Positions 8,759-16,348 of a DNA stretch of 64,000 nt are shown here, in pieces (within the stretch, counting starts at the first letter, position 1; each line of letters opens with the position of its first letter). A program made the translations under genes and the position numbers. Under the pieces are notes generated by a model. It was not told the DNA's origin and did no database searches. It saw nothing but the letters and a program-made list of their open reading frames with translations. Source of the DNA: Actinoplanes sp. NBRC 103695 (GTDB taxonomy: Bacteria; Actinomycetota; Actinomycetes; Mycobacteriales; Micromonosporaceae); the NCBI RefSeq assembly GCF_030269485.1, contig NZ_BSTL01000009.1, forward strand, positions 186,001-250,000, read 5' to 3'.

Positions 8759-9421
8759 GTGCTCATCCTGGCTCTGGACACCGCGACGCCCGCCTCGACC
8801 GCGGGGGTCGCCGAGGTCACCGGCACCGACCCGCATGTGCACGGGCTGGCCGAACGGCGGACCGTCGACGCCCGCGCGCACGGCGAGCTGCTGGCTCCGC
8901 AGATCCACGCGACGCTGGAGGAGGCCGGGGTGCGCCCCCGCGATCTCGCCGCGATCGTCGCCGGGGTGGGCCCGGGGCCGTACACCGGCTTGCGGGTGGG
9001 TCTGGCCACCGCGGCGAGCATGGGTCAGGCGCTCGGCATCCCGACCTACGGGGTGTGCAGCCTGGACGGCCTGGGCCGGGCCGCCGGGCCGGGTCGGGTG
9101 CTGGTCGCGACCGACGCCCGCCGCCGGGAGATCTACTACGCGACCTATGTGGACGGTCGTCGGATGTCCGGCCCGGAGGTGGCGAAACCGTTCTCCTTCG
9201 CAGGTCAGGCAGACCGAGCCGTGGGGGAGGGCGCGGTGAGGTACAGCGACATCCTCGGCGTGCCGATCGACGAGCACGTGCTCTACCCGCCCGGCGCCGC
9301 CCTCATCGCGCTGGCCGCCGACCGCATCCTCGGCAAGGCCGACGGCGAGGTGCTGACCCCGCTCTACCTGCGCCGGCCGGACGCCGTCGAGCCCGCCGCC
9401 CGCAAGACCGTGCTGCCGTGA
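8759..9421 (+). CDS. tsaB: tRNA threonylcarbamoyladenosine biosynthesis protein TsaB
   Basis: TsaB is the ASKHA-fold partner and scaffold of TsaD in t6A synthesis. 220 residues with the family N-terminus ILALDTATPAS and the motif VGPGPYTGLRVGLATA. The GTG start is the only one that preserves this N-terminus. It follows ung by 2 bp and overlaps rimI by 4 bp. The C-terminal YLRRPDAVEP is also typical. Confidence 0.95.
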   Translation: MLILALDTATPASTAGVAEVTGTDPHVHGLAERRTVDARAHGELLAPQIHATLEEAGVRPRDLAAIVAGVGPGPYTGLRVGLATAASMGQALGIPTYGVCSLDGLGRAAGPGRVLVATDARRREIYYATYVDGRRMSGPEVAKPFSFAGQADRAVGEGAVRYSDILGVPIDEHVLYPPGAALIALAADRILGKADGEVLTPLYLRRPDAVEPAARKTVLP

Positions 9422-9855
9422 CGCTGGAACGTTTCCGCTGGTGGCACATCGCCGAGGTGCTGCCGATCGAGGAGGACCTGTTCGGCGCCGAGAAGTGGTC
9501 GGCCGCGATGTTCTGGAACGAGCTCGCCACCCGCCGCTTCTACCAGATCTTTTCAGAGCAGGACCAGATCCTCGGGTACGCCGGACTGTCCGTCGTGGAC
9601 GCCGATGAATCCTGGGTGCAGAACATCGCGGTACGACGCGACGCCCAGAAGCGTGGCGTCGGCCGCACGCTGCTGGAAGCGCTGCTCGCCGAGGCCGCCG
9701 CCCAGGGCAGCCGCCGCACGCTGCTCGAGGTGGCCGTCGACAACGAGCCGGCCCAGCGCCTCTACGCACGCTACGACTTCGAGCCGGTCGGCATCCGCCG
9801 CGGCTACTACCAACCCAGCAACACGGACGCCCTGGTGATGATGCGCAGTGCCTGA
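9418..9855 (+). CDS. rimI: Ribosomal-protein-alanine N-acetyltransferase (GNAT)
   Basis: GNAT acetyltransferase of the RimI family, which acetylates the N-terminus of ribosomal protein S18 in E. coli. 145 residues. The acetyl-CoA loop lies in VRRDAQKRGVGRTLL (Q/RxxGxG/A pattern), followed by LEVAVDNEPAQRLY and the RimI-typical FEPVGIRRGYYQP. The GTG start overlaps tsaB and the 3' end overlaps tsaD by 8 bp. Its position between tsaB and tsaD is the conserved actinobacterial arrangement; the actual target here is not shown. Confidence 0.92.
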   Translation: MTLERFRWWHIAEVLPIEEDLFGAEKWSAAMFWNELATRRFYQIFSEQDQILGYAGLSVVDADESWVQNIAVRRDAQKRGVGRTLLEALLAEAAAQGSRRTLLEVAVDNEPAQRLYARYDFEPVGIRRGYYQPSNTDALVMMRSA

Positions 9856-10894
9856 CGAACCCCTGGTCCTCGGCATCGAGACCTCCTGCGACGAGACCGG
9901 CGTCGGCATCGTCCGCGGCCACACCCTGCTCGCCGACGCGCTCGCCTCCAGCGTCGAACAGCACGCCCGGTTCGGCGGTGTGGTGCCCGAGGTGGCCAGC
10001 CGCGCGCACCTCGAGGCCATCGTGCCCACCATGCGGCGGGCCCTCGACGAGGCGAAGGTCACCCTCGCCGACATCGACGCGATCGCGGTGACAGCCGGGC
10101 CCGGTCTCGCGGGCGCGCTCCTCGTCGGGGTCGCCGCCGCCAAGGGGTACGCCCTGGCCACCGACAAGCCGATCTACGGCGTCAATCACCTCGCCGCGCA
10201 CGTGGCGGTGGACACCCTGGAGCACGGCCCGCTGCCCGAGCCCGCGATCGCGATGCTGGTGTCCGGCGGGCACTCGTCGCTGCTCCTCGTCGACGACGTG
10301 ACCGCCGGGGTGACCCCGCTCGGCGCCACCATCGACGACGCGGCCGGCGAGGCGTTCGACAAGGTCGCGCGGCTGCTCGGCCTGGGCTTCCCGGGCGGGC
10401 CGGCGATCGACCGGCTGGCCCGCGAGGGCGACGGCGCCGCGATCCCGTTCCCGCGGGGTCTGACCGCGGCCAAGGACCTGGCCGCGCATCGCTACGACTT
10501 CTCGTTCTCCGGGCTCAAGACCGCGGTGGCGCGCTGGGTGGAGGCCCGTCAGCGGGAGGGCACGACGATCCCGGTCGCCGATGTGGCGGCGAGCTTCCAG
10601 GAAGCGGTCTGCGACGTGCTGACCGCCAAGGCGATCGAGGCGTGCCGGGCGCACGGGGTGGACACGCTGGTCATCGGCGGCGGGGTGGCGGCCAACTCCC
10701 GGCTGCGGGCGCTGGCTTCGCTTCGTGCGGAGAAAAACGGCATTCGGGTACGCGTACCCCGGCCGCAGTTGTGCACCGACAACGGAGCCATGGTCGCGGC
10801 GCTGGGCTCGCATCTCGTCGCCGCCGGGGTGGCGCCGAGCCGGCTGGATCTGCCCGTGGACTCGGCCATGCCATTGACTGTTGTCACCGCGTGA
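9848..10894 (+). CDS. tsaD: tRNA N6-adenosine threonylcarbamoyltransferase TsaD
   Basis: Transfers the threonylcarbamoyl group to A37 of tRNA. 348 residues. N-terminus VLGIETSCDETG, metal-ligand motif NHLAAHVAV, substrate loop LVSGGHSSLL, and VIGGGVAANSRLR near the C-terminus are all diagnostic. GTG start within the rimI 3' end. This is the last clearly coupled gene of the operon that began at acpS. With tsaE and tsaB in the same transcript, only TsaC/Sua5 must be encoded elsewhere. Confidence 0.97.
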   Translation: MPDEPLVLGIETSCDETGVGIVRGHTLLADALASSVEQHARFGGVVPEVASRAHLEAIVPTMRRALDEAKVTLADIDAIAVTAGPGLAGALLVGVAAAKGYALATDKPIYGVNHLAAHVAVDTLEHGPLPEPAIAMLVSGGHSSLLLVDDVTAGVTPLGATIDDAAGEAFDKVARLLGLGFPGGPAIDRLAREGDGAAIPFPRGLTAAKDLAAHRYDFSFSGLKTAVARWVEARQREGTTIPVADVAASFQEAVCDVLTAKAIEACRAHGVDTLVIGGGVAANSRLRALASLRAEKNGIRVRVPRPQLCTDNGAMVAALGSHLVAAGVAPSRLDLPVDSAMPLTVVTA

Positions 10895-10910
10895 GGGTAG
10901 GTAGTGGCTC

Positions 10911-11165
10911 ATGATTGCGCGGATGTGGGAGGTGCGTGCACTCGGGAGCGGCTTCGACGAGCTGCTGACCTGGGTGTGCGACAAGGCGCTGCCTCAGCTC
11001 GAGGTGCTGCCGCAGCATGTGTCGAGCGAGGTGTTCTCGTCCACCGACAAGCGCATCGTGGTCATTTCCAAATGGCGCCATTCGCCGGTCGCGCTCCCGG
11101 CCCCGCCGGAGTCGCTGGTGGCGCGTTCCCCACACGTCTGGGACTTCAGCCCGGTGGACCGTTAG
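10911..11165 (+). CDS. Conserved small hypothetical protein, possibly ABM-like
   Basis: 84 residues, no signal peptide or membrane span. It starts MIARMWEVRALGSG and contains a beta strand RIVVISKW and a Pro-rich end (ALPAPPES). The short strand-helix-strand look recalls small dimeric antibiotic-biosynthesis-monooxygenase-like proteins, but no catalytic motif is visible and I do not assign a function. It begins 16 bp after tsaD and probably shares its transcript. Its stop codon overlaps that of the convergent DUF1707 gene. Codon usage matches its neighbours. Confidence 0.7.
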   Translation: MIARMWEVRALGSGFDELLTWVCDKALPQLEVLPQHVSSEVFSSTDKRIVVISKWRHSPVALPAPPESLVARSPHVWDFSPVDR

Positions 11166-11425
11166 GACCGCAGCGCGATGAACGCGCCCAGCAGCATCAG
11201 GGTGACGATCGCGATCAGGAAGACCAGGAACAGCTCGCGGCGCGGCTGGTCGTCGGCGGCCGGCAGGTCACTCGTGACCGCGGCCAGCTCGGACATCGTG
11301 CGGGCGCCGACCGCCACCTCGACCCGGGCAGCGAACTCGTCCAGCGTCAGCCGGCCCGCGCCGGTGTGCCGTTCCAGGGCGGCCACCACCCGCTGGCGGT
11401 CCTCGTCAGACGCACGGATCTCCAC
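11162..11425 (-). CDS. DUF1707 domain small membrane protein
   Basis: 87 residues. The N-terminal half is the actinobacterial DUF1707 (SHOCT-like) domain: IRASDEDRQRVVAAL then GRLTLDEFAARVE and a conserved LAAVTSDLP. A single hydrophobic segment (VFLIAIVTLMLLGAFIAL) fills the C-terminus, so the domain probably lies on the cytoplasmic face. The role of DUF1707 is not established. It is convergent with the preceding gene and overlaps it by 4 bp. Confidence 0.85.
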   Translation of the reverse strand: MEIRASDEDRQRVVAALERHTGAGRLTLDEFAARVEVAVGARTMSELAAVTSDLPAADDQPRRELFLVFLIAIVTLMLLGAFIALRS

Positions 11426-11486
11426 GGCCGGATGCTAACCCGAAACCGGGTTACGGGCCTCAGCCGAATGGGCGTTCTCTGGACGT

Positions 11487-11555
11487 ATGTCTGAAGTGAC
11501 GGAACGTAAGTTCGGTTGGTGCGACCCGTTCGTGCACCCCGACTGGCGAACGTAG
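11487..11555 (+). CDS. Possible 22-residue small ORF
   Basis: An ATG-to-TAG frame of 22 codons encoding a peptide with one Cys and two Trp (it starts MSEVTERKFGW). A second tiny ATG frame of 13 codons (MAGMFLVMASRPT) follows at 11558-11599, and a hairpin lies downstream. No convincing ribosome site precedes it. Third-position GC (about 70 percent) is lower than in surrounding genes. It could be a leader or small peptide, or chance; I list it only because the 260-bp gap holds nothing else. Confidence 0.2.
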   Translation: MSEVTERKFGWCDPFVHPDWRT

Positions 11556-11617
11556 AGATGGCGGGCATGTTCCTGGTCATGGCCAGCCGCCCCACCTGAC
11601 CGCTCCCTCGAGAAGGC

Positions 11618-11651
11618 GAAAGGCGCACCGCGGGGAGGCGGCGCGCCTTTC
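11618..11651. terminator. Hairpin terminator downstream of groEL
   Basis: Perfect 9-bp arms GAAAGGCGC and GCGCCTTTC with a 16-nt loop, 34 bp beyond the groEL stop on the minus strand. In the minus-strand direction the second arm ends in TTTC, giving a short U-run. It could also stop any plus-strand small transcript from the 11.5-kb gap. Confidence 0.65.
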
Positions 11652-11684
11652 GTTCAGTGCTGTGGTGCTGGTCGTCCGGTCCGG

Positions 11685-13334
11685 TCAGAAGCCAGGGCCG
11701 TGCTGGTGGCCGTGGCCACCGTGGCTGTGACCGTGGCCGCCCGCGGCGGCCGGCTCCGGCTCGGCCGGCTTCTCCACCACGAGGCTTTCCGTGGTGAGGA
11801 GCAGACCGGCGATCGAGACGGCGTTGGAGACCGCGTTGCGGGTCACCTTGACCGGGTCGATGATGCCGGACGCGGCCAGGTCGACGTACTCGTCGGTGGC
11901 CGCGTTGAGGCCGTGGCCCCAGCCGAGCTCGCGCACCTTGCCCACCACGACGTAGCCGTCGTGGCCGGCGTTCTGCGCGATCCAGCGCAGCGGCTCGTCC
12001 AGCGACTTGCGGACGATCCGGACGCCGATGGCCTCCTCGCCGGTCAGGCCGAGGTCGCCGTCGAGCACCGAGGTGATCTGCGAGAGCGCGGCGCCGCCAC
12101 CAGGGACGGTACCTTCCTCCACCGCGGCCTTGGTCGCCGCGATGGCGTCCTCGATGCGGTGCTTGCGCTCCTTCATCTCGACCTCGGTGGCCGCGCCGAC
12201 CTTGATCACCGCGATGCCGCCGGACAGCTTGGCCAGCCGCTCGCCGAGCTTCTCGCGGTCCCAGTCGGAGTCCGACGCCTCGATCTCCTTGCGGATCTGC
12301 GAAACGCGGTCCTGCACCTCGGAGGCGACACCGCCACCGTCGACGACGGTGGTGTTCTCCTTGTCGACCACCACCCGCCGGGCGGTGCCGAGCATCTCCA
12401 GGGTGACCTGGTCCAGCTTGTAGCCGAGCTCCGGCGCGATCAGCTCGCCGCCGGTGGCGATCGCCATGTCCTGCAGCATCGCCTTGCGGCGGTCACCGAA
12501 GCCTGGAGCCTTCACCGCGGCGACCTTGAAGGTCTTGCGGATCGCGTTGACCACCAGGGTGGACAGCGCCTGGCCCTCGACGTCCTCGGCGATGATGAGC
12601 AGCGGCTTGCTCGACTGCAGCACCTTCTCCAGCAGCGGGAGCATCTCCTCGACCGAGGAGATCTTCTGCGTGGTGATCAGGATGTACGCGTCCTCGAGGA
12701 CGCTCTCCTGCGACTCGGCGTCGGTCACGAAGTTCGGCGAGATGAAGCCCTTGTCGAACTGCAGACCCTCGGTGATCTCGAGCTCGGTGCTGAGCGCCGA
12801 ACCCTCCTCCACCGTGATGACGCCGTCGCGGCCGACCCGGTCCATCGCCTCGGCGATCAGCTCGCCGATGGTGGCGTCCTGAGCCGAGATGGTGGCCACG
12901 TTGGCGATCGCCTTGTGGTCGTCCACGTCGACGGCCTTCTCGAGCAGCGCCTTGGAGACGGCCTCGGCGGCCGCGTCCATGCCCCGCTTGAGGCCGATCG
13001 GGTTGGCGCCCGCCGTGACGTTGCGCAGGCCCTCGCGAACGAGCGCCTGAGCGAGCACGGTGGCCGTGGTGGTCCCGTCGCCGGCGACGTCGTTGGTCTT
13101 CGTCGCCACCTCCTTGACCAGCTGGGCGCCCAGGTTCTGGTACGGGTCGGAGAGCTCGATCTCCTTGGCGATGGTGACGCCGTCGTTGGTGATCGTGGGC
13201 GCGCCGAACTTCTTGTCGAGGACGACGTTGCGGCCGCGCGGGCCGAGGGTGACCTTGACCGTGTCGGCGAGCGTGTTGACGCCGTGCTCCAGCAGGTGCC
13301 GGGCGTCGTCAGAGAAGCTGAGAATCTTCGCCAT
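11685..13334 (-). CDS. groL: Chaperonin GroEL with His-rich C-terminus
   Basis: 60-kDa chaperonin subunit, 549 residues. The N-terminus MAKILSFSDDARHLLEHG, ATPase segment GDGTTTATVLAQ and C-terminal GIIDPVKVTRNA are canonical. The C-terminus is not the usual Gly-Met tail but a His/Gly-rich one (GGHGHSHGGHGHQHGPGF), the GroEL1 pattern of mycobacteria and related actinobacteria, where the groES-linked copy is His-tailed and a second groEL elsewhere has the Gly-Met tail. It lies 74 bp downstream of groES, in the same transcript. A second GroEL is expected outside this window. Confidence 0.97.
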   Translation of the reverse strand: MAKILSFSDDARHLLEHGVNTLADTVKVTLGPRGRNVVLDKKFGAPTITNDGVTIAKEIELSDPYQNLGAQLVKEVATKTNDVAGDGTTTATVLAQALVREGLRNVTAGANPIGLKRGMDAAAEAVSKALLEKAVDVDDHKAIANVATISAQDATIGELIAEAMDRVGRDGVITVEEGSALSTELEITEGLQFDKGFISPNFVTDAESQESVLEDAYILITTQKISSVEEMLPLLEKVLQSSKPLLIIAEDVEGQALSTLVVNAIRKTFKVAAVKAPGFGDRRKAMLQDMAIATGGELIAPELGYKLDQVTLEMLGTARRVVVDKENTTVVDGGGVASEVQDRVSQIRKEIEASDSDWDREKLGERLAKLSGGIAVIKVGAATEVEMKERKHRIEDAIAATKAAVEEGTVPGGGAALSQITSVLDGDLGLTGEEAIGVRIVRKSLDEPLRWIAQNAGHDGYVVVGKVRELGWGHGLNAATDEYVDLAASGIIDPVKVTRNAVSNAVSIAGLLLTTESLVVEKPAEPEPAAAGGHGHSHGGHGHQHGPGF

Positions 13335-13363
13335 GTATTGGTCCCTTCACGCACAGCCGCCCC

Positions 13364-13385
13364 GGTCCCCGATCGCTCGGGGACC
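13364..13385. promoter_or_regulatory. Hairpin between groES and groEL
   Basis: Perfect 9-bp arms GGTCCCCGA and TCGGGGACC with loop TCGC in the 74-bp groES-groEL spacer, with further outer pairing CCGCC/GGCGG. There is no T-run, so it may be an RNA processing or stability element, or an attenuator setting the groES:groEL ratio. Confidence 0.5.
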
Positions 13386-13408
13386 GAGGCGGTCAGCACA
13401 TCAGTAGG

Positions 13409-13723
13409 TCACTTCTCGATGACCGCGAGGACGTCACGGGCGGAGAGCACCAGGTACTCCTCGCCGGCGTACTTGACCTCGGTGCCGCCGTACTTCGAGT
13501 AGAGAACCGTCTCGCCGACCTTCACGTCGACCGGGACACGGTTGCCGTTGTCGTCGATGCGGCCGGGGCCGACGGCGAGAACGGTGCCCTCCTGGGGCTT
13601 CTCCTTGGCGGTGTCGGGAATCACGATGCCCGACGCCGTGGTCGTCTCAGCCTCATTCGCCTGGACCACGATGCGGTCCTCGAGCGGCTTGATCGCAACC
13701 TTGGTCGCGGTAGTCACGGGCAT
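13409..13723 (-). CDS. groS: Co-chaperonin GroES
   Basis: 10-kDa chaperonin cap, 104 residues, starting MPVTTATKVAIKPLEDRIVV, with the mobile-loop region ETTTASGIVIPDTAKEKPQEG and the C-terminal YLVLSARDVLAVIEK. The start is the ATG preceded by AGGAGG; a longer in-frame extension of 16 codons has no family counterpart. It is the first gene of the groES-groEL operon, controlled by the CIRCE-like repeats about 130-200 bp upstream. Confidence 0.97.
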   Translation of the reverse strand: MPVTTATKVAIKPLEDRIVVQANEAETTTASGIVIPDTAKEKPQEGTVLAVGPGRIDDNGNRVPVDVKVGETVLYSKYGGTEVKYAGEEYLVLSARDVLAVIEK

Positions 13724-13848
13724 ACCCTCCTGGGTACGTTCTGCCGGCCTCAGATGCGAGGTCGGACTCATGCCTCATGCCACCGGGCGGGGCCGTCGTC
13801 GCGGGTGCCGGTCCGCCTGGCGCAAACGCGGCCCGGAACGGGCCAACG

Positions 13849-13875
13849 CTGGCACCCTCATGGTGAGAGTGCTAA
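13849..13875. promoter_or_regulatory. Degenerate CIRCE-like operator
   Basis: CTGGCACCC, nine bases, GAGTGCTAA. The right arm matches the CIRCE consensus exactly; the left arm has three changes from TTAGCACTC. CIRCE is the binding site of the HrcA heat-shock repressor. Together with the next site it forms a doublet 20 bp apart upstream of groES. Confidence 0.7.
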
Positions 13876-13894
13876 GTCGGAGGTTATGCCGGAA

Positions 13895-13921
13895 CTAGCA
13901 CTCCGTCAACCAGAGTGCCAA
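13895..13921. promoter_or_regulatory. CIRCE operator (HrcA)
   Basis: CTAGCACTC, nine bases, GAGTGCCAA: each arm differs from the CIRCE consensus TTAGCACTC-N9-GAGTGCTAA at one position. It lies between groES (minus) and the methyltransferase gene (plus, GTG at 13963), so HrcA bound here could affect both. Confidence 0.85.
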
Positions 13922-13962
13922 CTCGTTCGCCCAGGGGAGAACGGCTGCGAGAATGTCCCGTC

Positions 13963-15201
13963 GTGGACCTCGACCTGCTTGCTGAGCTGCGAAACCGTGA
14001 CGAGGTCCTGTCGGCCGCCGCGGAGGTGGCCGGCGGCGACCCCCTGACCGCCGCGACCGCCCTGCGCGTCCGCGGACTGGATCCCGGCCTGGCCGCCGCG
14101 GCACTCACCCAGGCGACCTTGCGCCGGTCGGCGCGGGCCAAGTTCGGGGCCGCGGCCGACCTGATGTTCTTCACCCGGGCCGGCCTGGAGCAGGCGACCC
14201 GGTCGGTGGTGGCCGAGCGCCGCGCCGCCCGCCTGGCCGCCGCCGGCGTGCGAACCCTCGCCGACCTGGGCTGCGGGCTGGGCTCGGACGCGCTGGCCGC
14301 GGCCCGTGCGGGGATTCACGTGTACGCGGTGGACGCCGACCCGCTGACCGCCGCCATCGCCGCGGCGAACGTGGCCGCCCTCGGTCTGACCGACCGCATC
14401 GAGGTGACCTGCGCCGACGCCACCACGGTCGAGGTCTCCCGCTACGACGCGGTCTTCGCCGACCCGGCACGCCGCAAGGCCGGCCGGGGGAGGGTGTTCG
14501 ACCCGGCGTCGTTCTCCCCGCCGTGGGACTTCGTGGCCGGGCTGGCCGAGCGGGTGCCCCGGACAGTGCTCAAGCTGGCCCCCGGCATCGACCACGCCCT
14601 GCTCCCGCCCGGCGCCGAGGGCGAATGGGTGAGCGTCGGCGGCGACCTGGTCGAGGCGGCCTTCTGGTGCGGCCCGCTCGCCTCGGTCCCGCGCCGCGCA
14701 TCTCTGGTCGACCCTCGAGGCGCCTCCCTGATCGCGCCGCGCCCCGCGGGCGGACCGGCCGGTGAACGCGACCCCGGCGGGCCTCCTCTTCACGAGCTGA
14801 CCGGTTCCGGAGAGACGAACGGACCGGTCGGGGCGGTCGGCCGCTGGATCTACGACCCGGACCCGGCCGTGGTCCGTTCCCACCTGGTGGCCGAGTTCGC
14901 GGAGACGGTGGGCGGCCGGCTCGCCGACCCCGAGATCGCCTATGTGTACGCCGACGAGGCGGTCGACACGCCTTTCGCCCGGAGGCTCGAGGTGACGGAC
15001 GTGGTCCCGTTCTCGCTCAAGCGCCTCCGCGCGCTGCTCCGGGAGCGGAACGTCGGCCGCCTGGAGATCCGCAAGCGTGGTTCGGCCCTGGAGCCGGAGC
15101 AGCTCCGCCGCGACCTCAAACTGTCCGGCAGCGCCGCCGTCGGCCTGGTCCTGACCCGCGTGGCCGGCGCCCCAACCGCCCTGGTCACCAGCCACTCCTG
15201 A
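13963..15201 (+). CDS. Class I SAM-dependent methyltransferase with THUMP-like C-terminus
   Basis: About 412 residues. The SAM-binding loop is LADLGCGLGSDALA, followed by acidic YAVDADPLT. A putative catalytic region VFADPARRKAGRGR resembles the DPxR motif of the actinobacterial THUMP-like-domain methyltransferases. The C-terminal third (LKLAPGIDHALLP, then EIRKRGSALEPEQLRR) fits the same family. The RNA target is not established. I prefer the GTG giving VVDLDLLAELR; an upstream in-frame GTG at 13915 lies inside the CIRCE element. It is divergent from groES and may share its regulatory region. Confidence 0.82.
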   Translation: MDLDLLAELRNRDEVLSAAAEVAGGDPLTAATALRVRGLDPGLAAAALTQATLRRSARAKFGAAADLMFFTRAGLEQATRSVVAERRAARLAAAGVRTLADLGCGLGSDALAAARAGIHVYAVDADPLTAAIAAANVAALGLTDRIEVTCADATTVEVSRYDAVFADPARRKAGRGRVFDPASFSPPWDFVAGLAERVPRTVLKLAPGIDHALLPPGAEGEWVSVGGDLVEAAFWCGPLASVPRRASLVDPRGASLIAPRPAGGPAGERDPGGPPLHELTGSGETNGPVGAVGRWIYDPDPAVVRSHLVAEFAETVGGRLADPEIAYVYADEAVDTPFARRLEVTDVVPFSLKRLRALLRERNVGRLEIRKRGSALEPEQLRRDLKLSGSAAVGLVLTRVAGAPTALVTSHS

Positions 15202-15219
15202 CGCGAATTCCGGGGGCGT

Positions 15220-15425
15220 GGGCTGGGTTGCCGGGCGGCCGGGGTGTCCGCTCGCTGTCGGTGCCGCCGCCATCGCGCGTCGTAAAGCCGGGCAGGGGTA
15301 AGGCCGGGCTGGGTTGCCAGGCGGCGGGGGTGTCCGCTTGCTGTTGGTGCCGCCGCTATTGCGCGGCGTGAGGTCGGGCTGGGTTGCCAGGCGGCCGGGG
15401 TGCTCACTCGCCCTGGCTGCCGCCG
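15220..15425. repeat. Three imperfect direct repeats
   Basis: Units beginning GGGCTGGGTTGCC start at 15220, 15306 and 15376 (spacings 86 and 70 bp) and share about 55 bp, including a GGGGTGTCCGCT-type segment and GGTGCCGCCG. No gene is convincing on either strand. First part of a roughly 1.1-kb repeat-rich, non-coding stretch between the methyltransferase and the YbaK gene. Confidence 0.75.
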
Positions 15426-15607
15426 CTCGCGGCTTTTGGCCAGGCGCGCGGTGGTAGAACCCGGCGCAAGTGGTAGGACCGGGGTGCGAGTGGTGGGTCC
15501 GGGCGGTATCCGGGGCCGATATGCCGCCCTGAGCCACCACGGTCCGCGCGAGTGGGAGTCCAGAGCGGTGGATAGCGCCTGGTCCTACCGCCGGCCGCGT
15601 CCGCCGC

Positions 15608-15778
15608 GTGATTGGTAGGCCGCGCCGGGTCGTGGGAGCCGTGATTGGCAGGCCGGGCCGGTCGTGGGGTCGTGGCGAGCGGCGATTGGCTGGCCGTGGG
15701 GTCGTGGCGAGCGGTGATTGGCTGGCCGTGGGGTCGTGGCGAGCGGTGATTGGCAGGCCGCGCCGGTCGTGGCGGGCC
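15608..15778. repeat. Tandem repeats of about 32 bp
   Basis: Five units centred on GATTGGCTGGCC or GATTGGCAGGCC, beginning near 15610, 15643, 15684, 15716 and 15748; the last three are exactly 32 bp apart and share GTCGTGGCGAGCGGTGATTG. Frames reading through it are low-complexity and change between strands, so I call it non-coding. Confidence 0.75.
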
Positions 15779-15904
15779 GTCAACGCCCGAGATGCCGCTC
15801 CGAGCTACCGCCGGCGGGCCCGCCCGCCACCGTGAGCGGCGGCAGCAACGGCGAGCGGGCACCCGGGCGCCTGGCAACCCGGCGCGAGAAGCGTGCGGAG
15901 GCCT

Positions 15905-16140
15905 CGGCGGGCCATGCGCACCCGACCCCTCGCGGGCGTGCGCACCGAACCCCCGGGGCATGCGCACCGAACCCCGGCGGGCGAACCCCGGCGGGCGAAC
16001 CCCGGCGGGCGAACTTCCGCGGGCACGCGCACCCGACTCCCCGCGGGCCTGCGCACCGAACCCCAGGCGGGCGAACCCCCTGCGGGCGAACTTCCGCGGG
16101 CATGCGCACCCGACTCCCCGCGGGCCTGCGCACTCGACCT
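15905..16140. repeat. GC-rich nested tandem repeats
   Basis: Mixture of a 13-bp unit (GCGGGCGAACCCC, repeated at about 15978-16016) and a longer unit beginning GCGCACCCGACTCCCC that recurs near 16029 and 16103. The translated frames are repetitive and lack start signals, so it is treated as non-coding repeat DNA. Confidence 0.7.
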
Positions 16141-16193
16141 CTCGCTCAGCGGACGTGCCGGCCCACGGTCAGCACGAAAGAGCCAGCCCAATG

Positions 16194-16215
16194 CGAGTCC
16201 GAAATTTCGGACTCG
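16194..16215. promoter_or_regulatory. 22-bp perfect palindrome
   Basis: Half-site CGAGTCCGAAA followed immediately by its exact complement, with no spacer. It is AT-rich at the centre inside very GC-rich DNA and lies about 130 bp upstream of the YbaK start. It could be a repressor operator or a cruciform-forming site; no T-run follows, so a terminator is less likely. Confidence 0.65.
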
Positions 16216-16348
16216 TCCCAGCCGCCGCCACCTCCCCCACCCCTGCACTGGGTGGGCCTGAACGTAGCGGAGCGGGATGACGATTTTGGCTCGTTGTCCA
16301 CAGGCCCTGGACGCAGCGTCACAGGCGGGCGCGCTAACCTTCCGCGCC

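Noticed and set aside
11700..13502. 600-codon plus-strand open frame opposite groEL
   Set aside because: Antisense shadow of groEL caused by high GC at third positions.
15202..16275. Several open frames of 70-280 codons in the repeat island
   Set aside because: They are repetitive (His-Arg-Thr-Pro strings), differ between frames and have no ribosome sites.
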